The position numbers and the translations under genes were made by a program. Of a stretch of DNA of 5,405 bases, positions 1 through 5,217 are shown piece by piece. How positions within the stretch are numbered: position 1 is the stretch's first letter; every line of letters starts with the position of its first letter. The DNA is from Hyphomicrobiaceae bacterium (GTDB taxonomy: Bacteria > Pseudomonadota > Alphaproteobacteria > Rhizobiales > Hyphomicrobiaceae). The notes beneath the pieces are model-generated. The model was given only the letters and a program-made list of their open reading frames with translations. It was not told the origin of the DNA and made no database searches. The DNA lies in assembly GCA_025359005.1 (NCBI GenBank), contig JANYHP010000526.1:1-5405 (forward strand), written 5' to 3'.

Positions 1-839
1 GCATTTTCGGCGAGCGCCTACCGGACGCGGCCTACCGGCGCGTGCTCGCCGATGTCGAGAAGAACATCGCGCCTTTCACGCCCCAGCAGCGCACCCGCGC
101 TGACGGCATCCTTGAATTTATCCAGCGCAGCACTGAGCCCGGCGCCAAGGCGTCCCTGAAAGACGCCGTGTCCCAACGTGCCATGCCGCCATTGGTGGCC
201 ACCGTGATGGCCGGCACATCCGACCGTCCGCGCGCCGCCGTGGTCTACTACGCTGGCGCCGTTGCCATCTTGTTTCTGATGTACGGCGCCATGCATGGCG
301 CCATGTCACTGATCGACGAACGCCGATCGGGAATAGCCGACCGCATCCTGCAGAGTGCGTCCGGCATGGGCCCGGTGCTGGTCGGAAAATTCCTGTTCCT
401 GGTGCTGAAGGGCGCGGCCCAGGCCAGCCTCATTTTCGCCGTGGCACAGATCGTCTATGGCGTCGATGTTGCCCACCGCCTTCCGCTCTGGACCCTGGTC
501 ACGCTCGGCGCCGCAGCCACGGCCGCAGCCCTTGGGCTGGCGCTGGCGGCGCTGGCGCGCTCACGGCCGCAGGCGGAAACCGCGTCGACTTTCATCGTGC
601 TGGTGCTGGCGGCACTTGGCGGCAGCATGATCCCGCGCTTCCTGATGCCGGCTTGGCTGCAACAGGTGAGTTGGGCGATCCCCAACGCCTGGGTCATCGA
701 GGCCTACCACGGGTTGCTATGGCATGACTACGAATTCAGCGATCTGTTTCCCACCCTGCTCAGCATGGCCTGTTTCACCGTAGCGATGCTGCTGGTCGCC
801 CGCATCGCGCTCCGATCGACGGCGCTGGTGCGCGCTTAA
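1..839 (+). CDS. ABC-2 type transporter permease, C-terminal part (cut at left edge)
   Basis: The frame is open from position 3 to the TAA at 837-839, so the gene begins before the window; the GTG at 42 is only an internal candidate and I do not take it as the start. Counting from that GTG, a soluble stretch of about 65 residues comes first. About five hydrophobic segments follow, near residues 66-88, 111-140, 150-173, 182-200 and 238-257. A soluble part followed by a block of membrane helices, with a charged loop (IDERRSGIADR) after the first helix of the block and a proline-containing turn (MIPRFLMPAW) before the last, fits the ABC-2 permease family (YhhJ/NatB-like exporters). These pair with an ATPase to move drugs, lipids or other substrates out through the inner membrane. 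No ATPase is in view; it would be expected upstream. The substrate cannot be told from the sequence. The gene ends 125 bases before crtZ on the same strand. Confidence 0.82.
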   Translation, partial: IFGERLPDAAYRRVLADVEKNIAPFTPQQRTRADGILEFIQRSTEPGAKASLKDAVSQRAMPPLVATVMAGTSDRPRAAVVYYAGAVAILFLMYGAMHGAMSLIDERRSGIADRILQSASGMGPVLVGKFLFLVLKGAAQASLIFAVAQIVYGVDVAHRLPLWTLVTLGAAATAAALGLALAALARSRPQAETASTFIVLVLAALGGSMIPRFLMPAWLQQVSWAIPNAWVIEAYHGLLWHDYEFSDLFPTLLSMACFTVAMLLVARIALRSTALVRA

Positions 840-903
840 CTCCCTGTCGCTTATGAATCCCAGTCGCTTGGCCACATGGACAGGCCCGCGCCTGCAGCCC
901 ATT

Positions 904-922
904 CTGTCAGGTATATCGACAG
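904..922. promoter_or_regulatory. Inverted repeat upstream of crtZ, possible operator
   Basis: CTGTC (904-908) and GACAG (918-922) form a perfect 5-base inverted repeat around a 9-base A+T-richer centre that includes TATATC, which could double as a -10 box. A second, widely spaced pair of the same half-sites lies upstream (CTGTC 844-848, GACAG 879-883). The TGT...ACA ends resemble PpsR/CrtJ sites of photosynthetic bacteria, but the spacing here is 11 bases rather than the canonical 12. I see no convincing -35 box. The role as an operator for crtZ is inference. Confidence 0.3.
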
Positions 923-964
923 GTCCGGCCGCGTGGCGCCGGGCATGACATGCGGGATCACACC

Positions 965-1501
965 ATGGACTGGCTGATCAATCTCGGGATCGTTGTCGCG
1001 GTGGTCGCCATCATGGAGATGGTGGCCAACCTCAGTCATCGCTACATCATGCACGGCTGGGGCTGGGCTTGGCACGAGAGCCATCACACCGACCACGACG
1101 GCCCCTTCGAACGCAACGATCTTTATGCGGTGGTGTTCGCCATTCCCTCCATGGGCCTTTGCGCCCTCGGCGCCTATTACGACCACTGGAGTCTATGGGT
1201 CGGCGTCGGCATGACCACTTACGGTTTCCTCTATTTCTTTGTCCACGATGGCCTTGTGCACAGCCGCTGGCCCTGGCGTGTATTGCCGCGCGGCGCCTAC
1301 ATGACGCGCCTCGTCCAGGCCCATCGCATGCACCACGCCGTGCACGGCAAGGACGGCTGCGTCTCGTTCGGCTTTCTGGTCGCCGAGGACGTGCGCAAGC
1401 TCAAGGACGAACTGAAGGCCCTGCACGGCGGCACCCTGGCCAATTCAGCCGAGCGGCGCGCCTTCGACGAAACCCGCGACCGCACCCGCGGCGCTTCTTG
1501 A
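965..1501 (+). CDS. crtZ: Beta-carotene hydroxylase CrtZ
   Basis: A 178-residue membrane di-iron hydroxylase of the fatty acid hydroxylase/sterol desaturase superfamily. The family adds hydroxyl groups to C3 and C3' of the beta-rings, turning beta-carotene into beta-cryptoxanthin and then zeaxanthin. All four histidine clusters expected for iron binding are present: HRYIMH (residues 25-30), HESHH (37-41), HDGLVH (94-99) and HRMHH (120-124). Conserved stretches such as HDHxxxE/N-DLY-like (DHDGPFERNDLY) and CVSFGFL also fit. Hydrophobic segments lie near residues 5-22, 54-72 and 77-93. I prefer the ATG at 965 over the in-frame ATG at 950: GGGA (954-957) is well spaced before 965, and the distance to the first histidine matches bacterial CrtZ proteins. 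The 950 start would add only five residues (MRDHT). No other carotenoid genes are in the window, so the enzyme must act on beta-carotene made from elsewhere in the genome. Confidence 0.93.
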   Translation: MDWLINLGIVVAVVAIMEMVANLSHRYIMHGWGWAWHESHHTDHDGPFERNDLYAVVFAIPSMGLCALGAYYDHWSLWVGVGMTTYGFLYFFVHDGLVHSRWPWRVLPRGAYMTRLVQAHRMHHAVHGKDGCVSFGFLVAEDVRKLKDELKALHGGTLANSAERRAFDETRDRTRGAS

Positions 1502-1526
1502 CTTCGACATGCGGACCCCGTATGCC
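1498..1526 (+). promoter_or_regulatory. Possible sigma-70-like promoter for tRNA-Asp
   Basis: TTGACT (1498-1503) is followed after exactly 17 bases by TATGCC (1521-1526). The -35 box is a good match and the -10 box a weak one. Transcription would begin near 1533, about 40 bases before the tRNA, a plausible leader for RNase processing. The -35 box overlaps the crtZ stop codon (TGA, 1499-1501). It was called by eye only. Confidence 0.35.
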
Positions 1527-1572
1527 ACGCGTCGTGAAACGCGCTGCCTTGGCGGTGTGTCCGCATGGAATT

Positions 1573-1649
1573 GCGGGAGTAGCTCAGCTGGTTAGAGCGC
1601 CGCCCTGTCACGGCGGAGGCCGCGGGTTCAAGTCCCGTCTCTCGCGCCA
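1573..1649 (+). tRNA. tRNA-Asp (anticodon GTC)
   Basis: A full 77-base cloverleaf. The acceptor stem is GCGGGAG (1573-1579) with CTCTCGC (1639-1645), including one G-U pair. The D arm is GCTC/GAGC with loop AGCTGGTTA. The anticodon stem is CCGCC/GGCGG with loop CTGTCAC, which puts anticodon GTC at 1607-1609. The variable loop is AGGCC, and the T arm is GCGGG-TTCAAGT-CCCGT. The discriminator base is G (1646), as expected for aspartate tRNAs, and CCA is encoded at 1647-1649. The gene reads GAC/GAU codons. It stands alone between crtZ and the metZ leader. Confidence 0.97.
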
Positions 1650-1683
1650 TTCCATAACTCTCGTTCGTTGGCCTCGACGGTCC

Positions 1684-1724
1684 GCACGTGGCGGCCGGCT
1701 CCCCGCAGGGGAGTCGCCACGTGC
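1684..1724. repeat. Palindromic element, copy A (divergent member)
   Basis: This hairpin lies between the tRNA and the riboswitch. The outer stem is GCACGTGGC (1684-1692) with GCCACGTGC (1716-1724). GGCC (1693-1696) bulges out on the 5' side only. The inner stem is GGCTCCCC (1697-1704) with GGGGAGTC (1708-1715), closed by the loop GCA. It shares the core CGGCCGGCTCC...GGAGTCG and the GGCC bulge with the two copies upstream of metZ, but its outer stem and loop differ. It could also help end the tRNA transcript, although no T-run follows it. Confidence 0.7.
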
Positions 1725-1735
1725 AATCAAGAGAG

Positions 1736-1792
1736 CCCCGTGGTGATTTGGCCGGCCGGCTTGCAGCCACGTTAAACAACTTGCTAAAGGGC
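1736..1792 (+). promoter_or_regulatory. SAM-II (SAM-alpha) riboswitch in the metZ leader
   Basis: The stretch carries the hallmarks of the SAM-II aptamer, the S-adenosylmethionine sensor found upstream of metA/metZ-type genes in alphaproteobacteria. CGTGG (1739-1743) pairs with CCACG (1767-1771) as P1, followed at once by TGATTTG. The conserved CTTGC (1760-1764), GCCACGTTAAACAA (1766-1779) and GCTAAAGG (1783-1790) come in the expected order. The P2 pseudoknot is less clear by eye: TTG (1761-1763) can pair with CAA (1777-1779), but the next pair is a C-C mismatch. A G+C-rich insert, GGCCGGCCGG, lies in the P1 loop. Its place upstream of metZ on the same strand fits control by the pathway's end product: bound SAM should lower metZ expression. 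The outer limits are approximate. Confidence 0.85.
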
Positions 1793-1800
1793 CGTGCGCG

Positions 1801-1860
1801 CCCGGTTCGGCGTGCTTGGCTCCCACGGTGAGCGCAAGCACTCTGAAGCCGGGATTTTTT
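1801..1860 (+). terminator. Intrinsic terminator-like hairpin just after the SAM-II riboswitch
   Basis: A long, interrupted hairpin ends in a T-tract. CCCGG (1801-1805) pairs with CCGGG (1849-1853), TTC (1806-1808) with GAA (1845-1847), GTGCTTG (1812-1818) with CAAGCAC (1835-1841), and GCTC (1819-1822) with GAGC (1830-1833). The loop is CCACGGT. Six T residues follow at 1855-1860. It starts about ten bases after the aptamer, so attenuation of metZ transcription by SAM is the likely role. It could also end read-through from the tRNA-Asp gene. Confidence 0.75.
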
Positions 1861-1896
1861 GTTGTCCGCGCGCCCGTCAGAGCAGGCGCCCACTCC

Positions 1897-1938
1897 GCGC
1901 CTTTCGGCCGGCTCCGCGTTAGCGGGGTCGGAAGGCGC
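1897..1938. repeat. Palindromic element, copy B1
   Basis: A 42-base hairpin element. The outer stem is GCGCCTTTC (1897-1905) with GGAAGGCGC (1930-1938), including one T-G pair. GGCC (1906-1909) bulges out. The inner stem is GGCTCCGC (1910-1917) with GCGGGGTC (1922-1929), with the loop GTTA. It is 40/42 identical to copy B2, 16 bases downstream and in the same orientation. No T-tract follows, so it is not a standard terminator. Confidence 0.85.
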
Positions 1939-1954
1939 AACAATTGAGCGCACC

Positions 1955-1996
1955 GCGCCTTCCGGCCGGCTCCGCGTTAGCGGAGTCGGAAGGCGC
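1955..1996. repeat. Palindromic element, copy B2
   Basis: The second 42-base copy. It differs from B1 at two positions (1962 C for T, 1984 A for G), and both changes turn a T-G wobble pair into a Watson-Crick pair. The GGCC bulge (1964-1967) and GTTA loop are unchanged. It ends 20 bases before the metZ ATG, just ahead of the purine-rich GAAAGAG (2001-2007) that I take as the ribosome binding site, so its folding could affect translation start. Confidence 0.85.
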
Positions 1997-2016
1997 CAAA
2001 GAAAGAGTCTTTCACG

Positions 2017-3237
2017 ATGACCAAGCCCAACCTGCCCCCCGACCTGTACGGCGCCCCTCTGGGGCTTGAAACCAACCTCGTCCACGGCGGCATTTTGCGC
2101 TCGCAATTCGCCGAGACCAGCGAGGCGCTGTTCCTCACCCAAGGTTACGTCTACGATAGCCCCGAGCAGGCGGAAGCACGTTTCAAAGACGAGAGCGGCG
2201 GCGGCTTCATCTACTCGCGCTATGCCAACCCCACCCTCGCCATGTTCGAGGAGCGCATGAAGCTGCTCGAAGGCGCGGAGGGCGCCCGCGCCACCGCCTC
2301 GGGCATGGCGGCCGTTACGGCGGCGCTGATGTGCTTCCTCAAGGCCGGCGATCATGTCGTCGCCGCCCGCGCGTTGTTCGGCTCGTGCCTCTATGTCGTG
2401 CAGGATCTGCTGCCGCGCTTCGGTGTCACCTCCACGCTGATCGACGGCCGCGACCTCGACGCGTGGAGAAAGGCCATGCGCCCCAACACGCGCGCCTGCT
2501 TCTTCGAGAGCCCGTCGAACCCCTGTCTCGATCTGGTCGACATCGCCGCGGTGTCGAAAATCGCCCATGATGGCGGCGCCCTCGTCGTCATCGACAACGT
2601 GTTCGCGACGCCCGTCTACCAGTCGCCCTTGAAGCTCGGTGCCGACGTGGTGGTCTACTCCACCACCAAGCACATCGACGGCCAGGGCCGCTGCCTCGGC
2701 GGCGTCGTGCTCGGCTCGGACAAATACATCAAGGAACTGCACACCTTCTACAAGCACACCGGCGTCGGCATGAGCCCCTTCAATGCCTGGATCATGCTGA
2801 AAGGGCTGGAAACATTGAGCCTGCGCGTGCACGCCCAATGCGCCAGCACCGCCAAGGTGGCCGACGCGCTCGCCGCCATGAAAAACCAAGGCGTCACGCG
2901 CGTGCTCTATCCGGGCCGCCCCGATCACCCGCAGGCCGACCTCGCCAAACGCCAGATGACCGGCGGCAGCACGCTGGTGGCGTTCGAACTGGCTGGCGGC
3001 AAGGCCGCGGCTTTCAAGTTCCTGAACGCGCTGAAGATCATCAAGATCTCCAACAACCTCGGCGATACCAAGAGCCTGATCACGCATCCGGCGACCACGA
3101 CGCATCAGCGCCTCAAACCCGATGACCGCGCAGCACTCGGCATCTCCGACGGACTGCTGCGCCTCTCCGTCGGCCTCGAAACCCCCGCCGATCTCATCAC
3201 CGACGTAACCGAAGCCGTCAAAGCCGCCGTGGGGTGA
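2017..3237 (+). CDS. metZ: O-succinylhomoserine sulfhydrylase MetZ
   Basis: A full-length, 406-residue PLP enzyme of the Cys/Met metabolism family (fold type I). MetZ joins sulfide directly to O-succinylhomoserine, giving homocysteine and succinate in the cytoplasm, the step before methionine. Visible family marks are YSRYANPT (66-73, cofactor phosphate and substrate contacts), SGMAA (95-99), ESPSNP (164-169), the cofactor-binding aspartate D193 in VIDNVFATP, and the Schiff-base lysine K218 in YSTTKHIDGQGR. NNLGDTKSLITHPATTTH and LLRLSVGLE near the C-terminus are also typical. The ATG at 2017 has a weak purine-rich site (GAAAGAG) nine bases upstream, and the length matches the family. The SAM-II riboswitch in the leader supports a methionine role. 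The close relatives MetY (acetylhomoserine) and MetB (cystathionine synthase) share these motifs; the HIDGQGR stretch and the overall match favour MetZ. The gene is convergent with scpB. Confidence 0.92.
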   Translation: MTKPNLPPDLYGAPLGLETNLVHGGILRSQFAETSEALFLTQGYVYDSPEQAEARFKDESGGGFIYSRYANPTLAMFEERMKLLEGAEGARATASGMAAVTAALMCFLKAGDHVVAARALFGSCLYVVQDLLPRFGVTSTLIDGRDLDAWRKAMRPNTRACFFESPSNPCLDLVDIAAVSKIAHDGGALVVIDNVFATPVYQSPLKLGADVVVYSTTKHIDGQGRCLGGVVLGSDKYIKELHTFYKHTGVGMSPFNAWIMLKGLETLSLRVHAQCASTAKVADALAAMKNQGVTRVLYPGRPDHPQADLAKRQMTGGSTLVAFELAGGKAAAFKFLNALKIIKISNNLGDTKSLITHPATTTHQRLKPDDRAALGISDGLLRLSVGLETPADLITDVTEAVKAAVG

Positions 3238-3373
3238 TACCGACTAATCTGTTCCGCCAAACCTGTTCCACCATGACGTGGGCGCCGGGCTGCGCCGGCA
3301 TCATGAGGAATGGGTATGGAGCACCGCAAAAACGATGCTGTGGTCCTGCGACTTATCCTTGGCCGCGTATCTC

Positions 3374-4204
3374 TCACGGTTTTGCGGACAAGTCCTCGTC
3401 ATCCTCGCTCGCGCCATCCGCCTCGTCGCTGTCGAGCGGCAGTTCTGGCTCTTCCACGTCTTCAAGCGGCAGCTCGTCGGGCATGAGTGCCGCAACATCG
3501 GTCGGCTCGGGCACCTTGAAGTCGGCCGGCAGCGTGTTGTCCAGCAACCCCGCGCCCTTCAGCTCGGCAAGGCCCGGAAGATCGCGGATTTGGTCCAGAT
3601 TGAAGTGTTCGAGAAACGCCGGTGTCGTGCCGTAGGTGATCGGCCGCCCCGGCGCCCGACGCCGGCCGCGCGGACGCACCCAGCCCGTTTCCATCAGCAC
3701 ATCGAGCGTGCCGGCCGACGTGGCGACACCGCGGATCTCTTCGATTTCGGCGCGCGTCACCGGCTGGTGATAAGCGATGATCGCCATCGTCTCCATGGCC
3801 GCCTTGGACAGCTTGCGCTCCTCGTGAGCGTGGCGCTCCAGCAGATACGACAAGTCCTCGGCCGTACGGAACGCCCAGCGTCCGGCCACGCGCACCAAAT
3901 TGATGCCGCGGGTCGCGTACGCCGCTTGCAGCTCACCGAGCAGCACCAGCACGGCAGCGTCGCCGAGACCGGGCAGCGCCTTGCCGAGCGTCGTCACGTC
4001 GAGCGGCTCGGACGCGGCGAACAACAATGCCTCCACAATGCGCAGCTTCTCCTGTCTGTCCGCTATGGGCGGACTGGCTGGCGCTGCGAGCGGGGTGGCG
4101 TTCGGCGGCGCCGGCACAGGATCGTCACCGGTTGCGCCGACCATGTCCTCGGAGGCCTCCAAATCGTCCGACGCCTCGCGGCGAAGCGCGCGGGGAAGCG
4201 TCAT
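3374..4204 (-). CDS. scpB: Segregation and condensation protein ScpB
   Basis: ScpB is the dimeric winged-helix partner that binds the ScpA kleisin in the bacterial SMC condensin complex, which compacts and separates chromosomes. From the ATG at 4204 the protein has 276 residues. It opens with a poorly conserved Pro/Ala/Asp-rich leader (about 1-47). The first winged-helix domain follows (about 50-115; KLRIVEALLFAASEPL). The second (about 130-200) holds the family signature LSKAAMETMAIIAYHQPVTR...EIEEIRGV and the GRPITYGTT stretch, and is followed by DLPGLAELKGAGLLD. A strongly acidic tail fills the last 45 residues or so. I choose 4204 over the in-frame ATG at 4216 because GGAGG sits five bases before 4204, whereas 4216 has no good site. 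The gene lies 57 bases after scpA, in the same operon and the same frame. Confidence 0.93.
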   Translation of the reverse strand: MTLPRALRREASDDLEASEDMVGATGDDPVPAPPNATPLAAPASPPIADRQEKLRIVEALLFAASEPLDVTTLGKALPGLGDAAVLVLLGELQAAYATRGINLVRVAGRWAFRTAEDLSYLLERHAHEERKLSKAAMETMAIIAYHQPVTRAEIEEIRGVATSAGTLDVLMETGWVRPRGRRRAPGRPITYGTTPAFLEHFNLDQIRDLPGLAELKGAGLLDNTLPADFKVPEPTDVAALMPDELPLEDVEEPELPLDSDEADGASEDDEDLSAKP

Positions 4205-4257
4205 GCCACCCTCCATTTGCCTGCGAACCGCCCCTTGGCGATGTCGTGCACCAGCAT
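4201..4257 (-). CDS. Possible 18-residue coupling ORF between scpA and scpB
   Basis: An ATG at 4257 opens a frame of 18 codons, MLVHDIAKGRFAGKWRVA. Its TGA stop overlaps the preferred scpB start as ATGA (4204-4201). GGAG (4268-4265, inside the end of scpA) stands seven bases before the ATG, a good ribosome binding site. The frame contains the GGAGG that serves scpB. It could carry ribosomes from the end of scpA to scpB (translational coupling) rather than make a functional peptide. I recognise no family. It may be chance in G+C-rich sequence. Confidence 0.3.
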   Translation of the reverse strand: MLVHDIAKGRFAGKWRVA

Positions 4258-4261
4258 AGGC

Positions 4262-5137
4262 CTACTCCACCCGCTGCCAGTCGCTGGCCGGCGCGTCGTC
4301 TTGCGCCCGCTTGCGCATGTAAATCGGCGCGAATGGAGCCGCCTGCTGCAATTCGACGAGGCCATCGCGCACCATCTCCAGGCTTGCGCCGAAACTCGAC
4401 GCAACGGTCGTCTTGGCCATCTCCTGCGACGGCATATACTGTTCCAGGAACAACTCGAGCTGCACCCAATCGCCGCCGGAACGGCCGAGCAAAGCCTCAA
4501 GCCGCAGGCGTGCGTCTTTGAGCGACCATACGGTGCGCTTCTTGACGACGTGCACGCGCTTGACCACGCCACGGGAGCGCTGGTTGGCGTAGGCGTGCAG
4601 CAGATCGAAAATCTCGGCCGTGTACTCGCGCTCGCGAATGGTGCGCACGCCTTCCGGCATGCCGCGCGGAAACACATCCTGCCCAAGCCGCTTGCGCGTC
4701 ATCAGCTGCGCCGCAGCCTGCCGCATGGCGTCGAGACGTTGCAGGCGGAAGGCCAGCCGCGCCGCCATCTCCTCGCCGCTTTCTGTGGGGTCATCCGATT
4801 TTTCGCGCGGCAACAACAGGCGCGACTTCAGAAACGCCAGCCACGCCGCCATCACCAGATAATCGCCGGCCAGTTCGATGCGCAGCGCCTTGGCTCCCAT
4901 CACGAACGCGAGATACTGCTCGGCCAGCGCCAGCACCGACATTCTGGTGAGATCGACCTTGTGGGTCCGCGCCAGCGCCAGCAGCAGATCCAGCGGGCCA
5001 TCGAAGCCGGAAACGTGGACATTGAGCGCATCCTCGGCGCGCACATCCACCACCACCGGCTCCGACCACGCGTCGGATTGCGCATCGGATATGGCGGGGA
5101 TGCCGTTGGGCGCTGTGGGTTCGGTCGGGCTGGTCAT
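4262..5137 (-). CDS. scpA: Segregation and condensation protein ScpA (kleisin)
   Basis: ScpA is the kleisin that bridges the two heads of the SMC dimer and recruits ScpB; it acts on the nucleoid. The protein has 291 residues from the ATG at 5137. A variable 38-residue leader comes first. The N-terminal kleisin domain follows, with the signature FDGPLDLLLALARTHKVDL (about 46-64) and the helix YLVMAAWLAFLKSRLLLP (about 93-110). A charged middle part follows, then a C-terminal winged helix (about 235-278; TVASSFGASLEMVRDGLVELQQ). A GTG directly before the ATG (5140) could also start translation, but an in-frame TGA at 5146-5144 rules out anything longer. No strong Shine-Dalgarno site is seen. 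The gene is 80 bases downstream of nagZ, the usual neighbour in alphaproteobacteria, and it is followed by scpB. Confidence 0.93.
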   Translation of the reverse strand: MTSPTEPTAPNGIPAISDAQSDAWSEPVVVDVRAEDALNVHVSGFDGPLDLLLALARTHKVDLTRMSVLALAEQYLAFVMGAKALRIELAGDYLVMAAWLAFLKSRLLLPREKSDDPTESGEEMAARLAFRLQRLDAMRQAAAQLMTRKRLGQDVFPRGMPEGVRTIREREYTAEIFDLLHAYANQRSRGVVKRVHVVKKRTVWSLKDARLRLEALLGRSGGDWVQLELFLEQYMPSQEMAKTTVASSFGASLEMVRDGLVELQQAAPFAPIYMRKRAQDDAPASDWQRVE

Positions 5138-5217
5138 CACGTTTCATCTGCTGTCGCGTGGCCGCAATGGTCGCCCGTGCATTATTTCACGATTCGCGAG
5201 CGGCCGTGGACGCAGCA

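Noticed and set aside
1573..1649. tRNA-Asp as an integration site for a mobile element
   Set aside because: I see no integrase gene and no direct repeat of the tRNA 3' end within the window.
1069..1746. A 225-codon plus-strand frame overlapping crtZ and the tRNA
   Set aside because: It is out of frame with a clear crtZ and contains AGVAQLVRAPP and GGRGFKSRL, the translated tRNA. It is a shadow.
1608..1943. A 111-codon minus-strand frame ending in RDLNPRPPP
   Set aside because: This ending is the classic artefact of translating the complement of a tRNA T-arm. The rest covers the riboswitch, terminator and palindromes.
1297..3105. A 602-codon open frame on the minus strand across crtZ, the tRNA and metZ
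   Set aside because: It is antisense to crtZ, tRNA-Asp and metZ. Its length comes from G+C-rich codon bias, and it has no recognisable domain. It includes the tRNA-antisense stretch RETGLEPAASAV, a well-known annotation artefact.
3284..3299. Small hairpin GCCGG/CCGGC between metZ and scpB
   Set aside because: It has only five base pairs and no T-tract on either strand, so I cannot support a terminator for either convergent gene.
5141..5217. nagZ-scpA gap searched for a longer scpA start or a regulatory site
   Set aside because: An in-frame TGA directly upstream blocks an extension of scpA, and no clear promoter or hairpin with a T-tract was seen.
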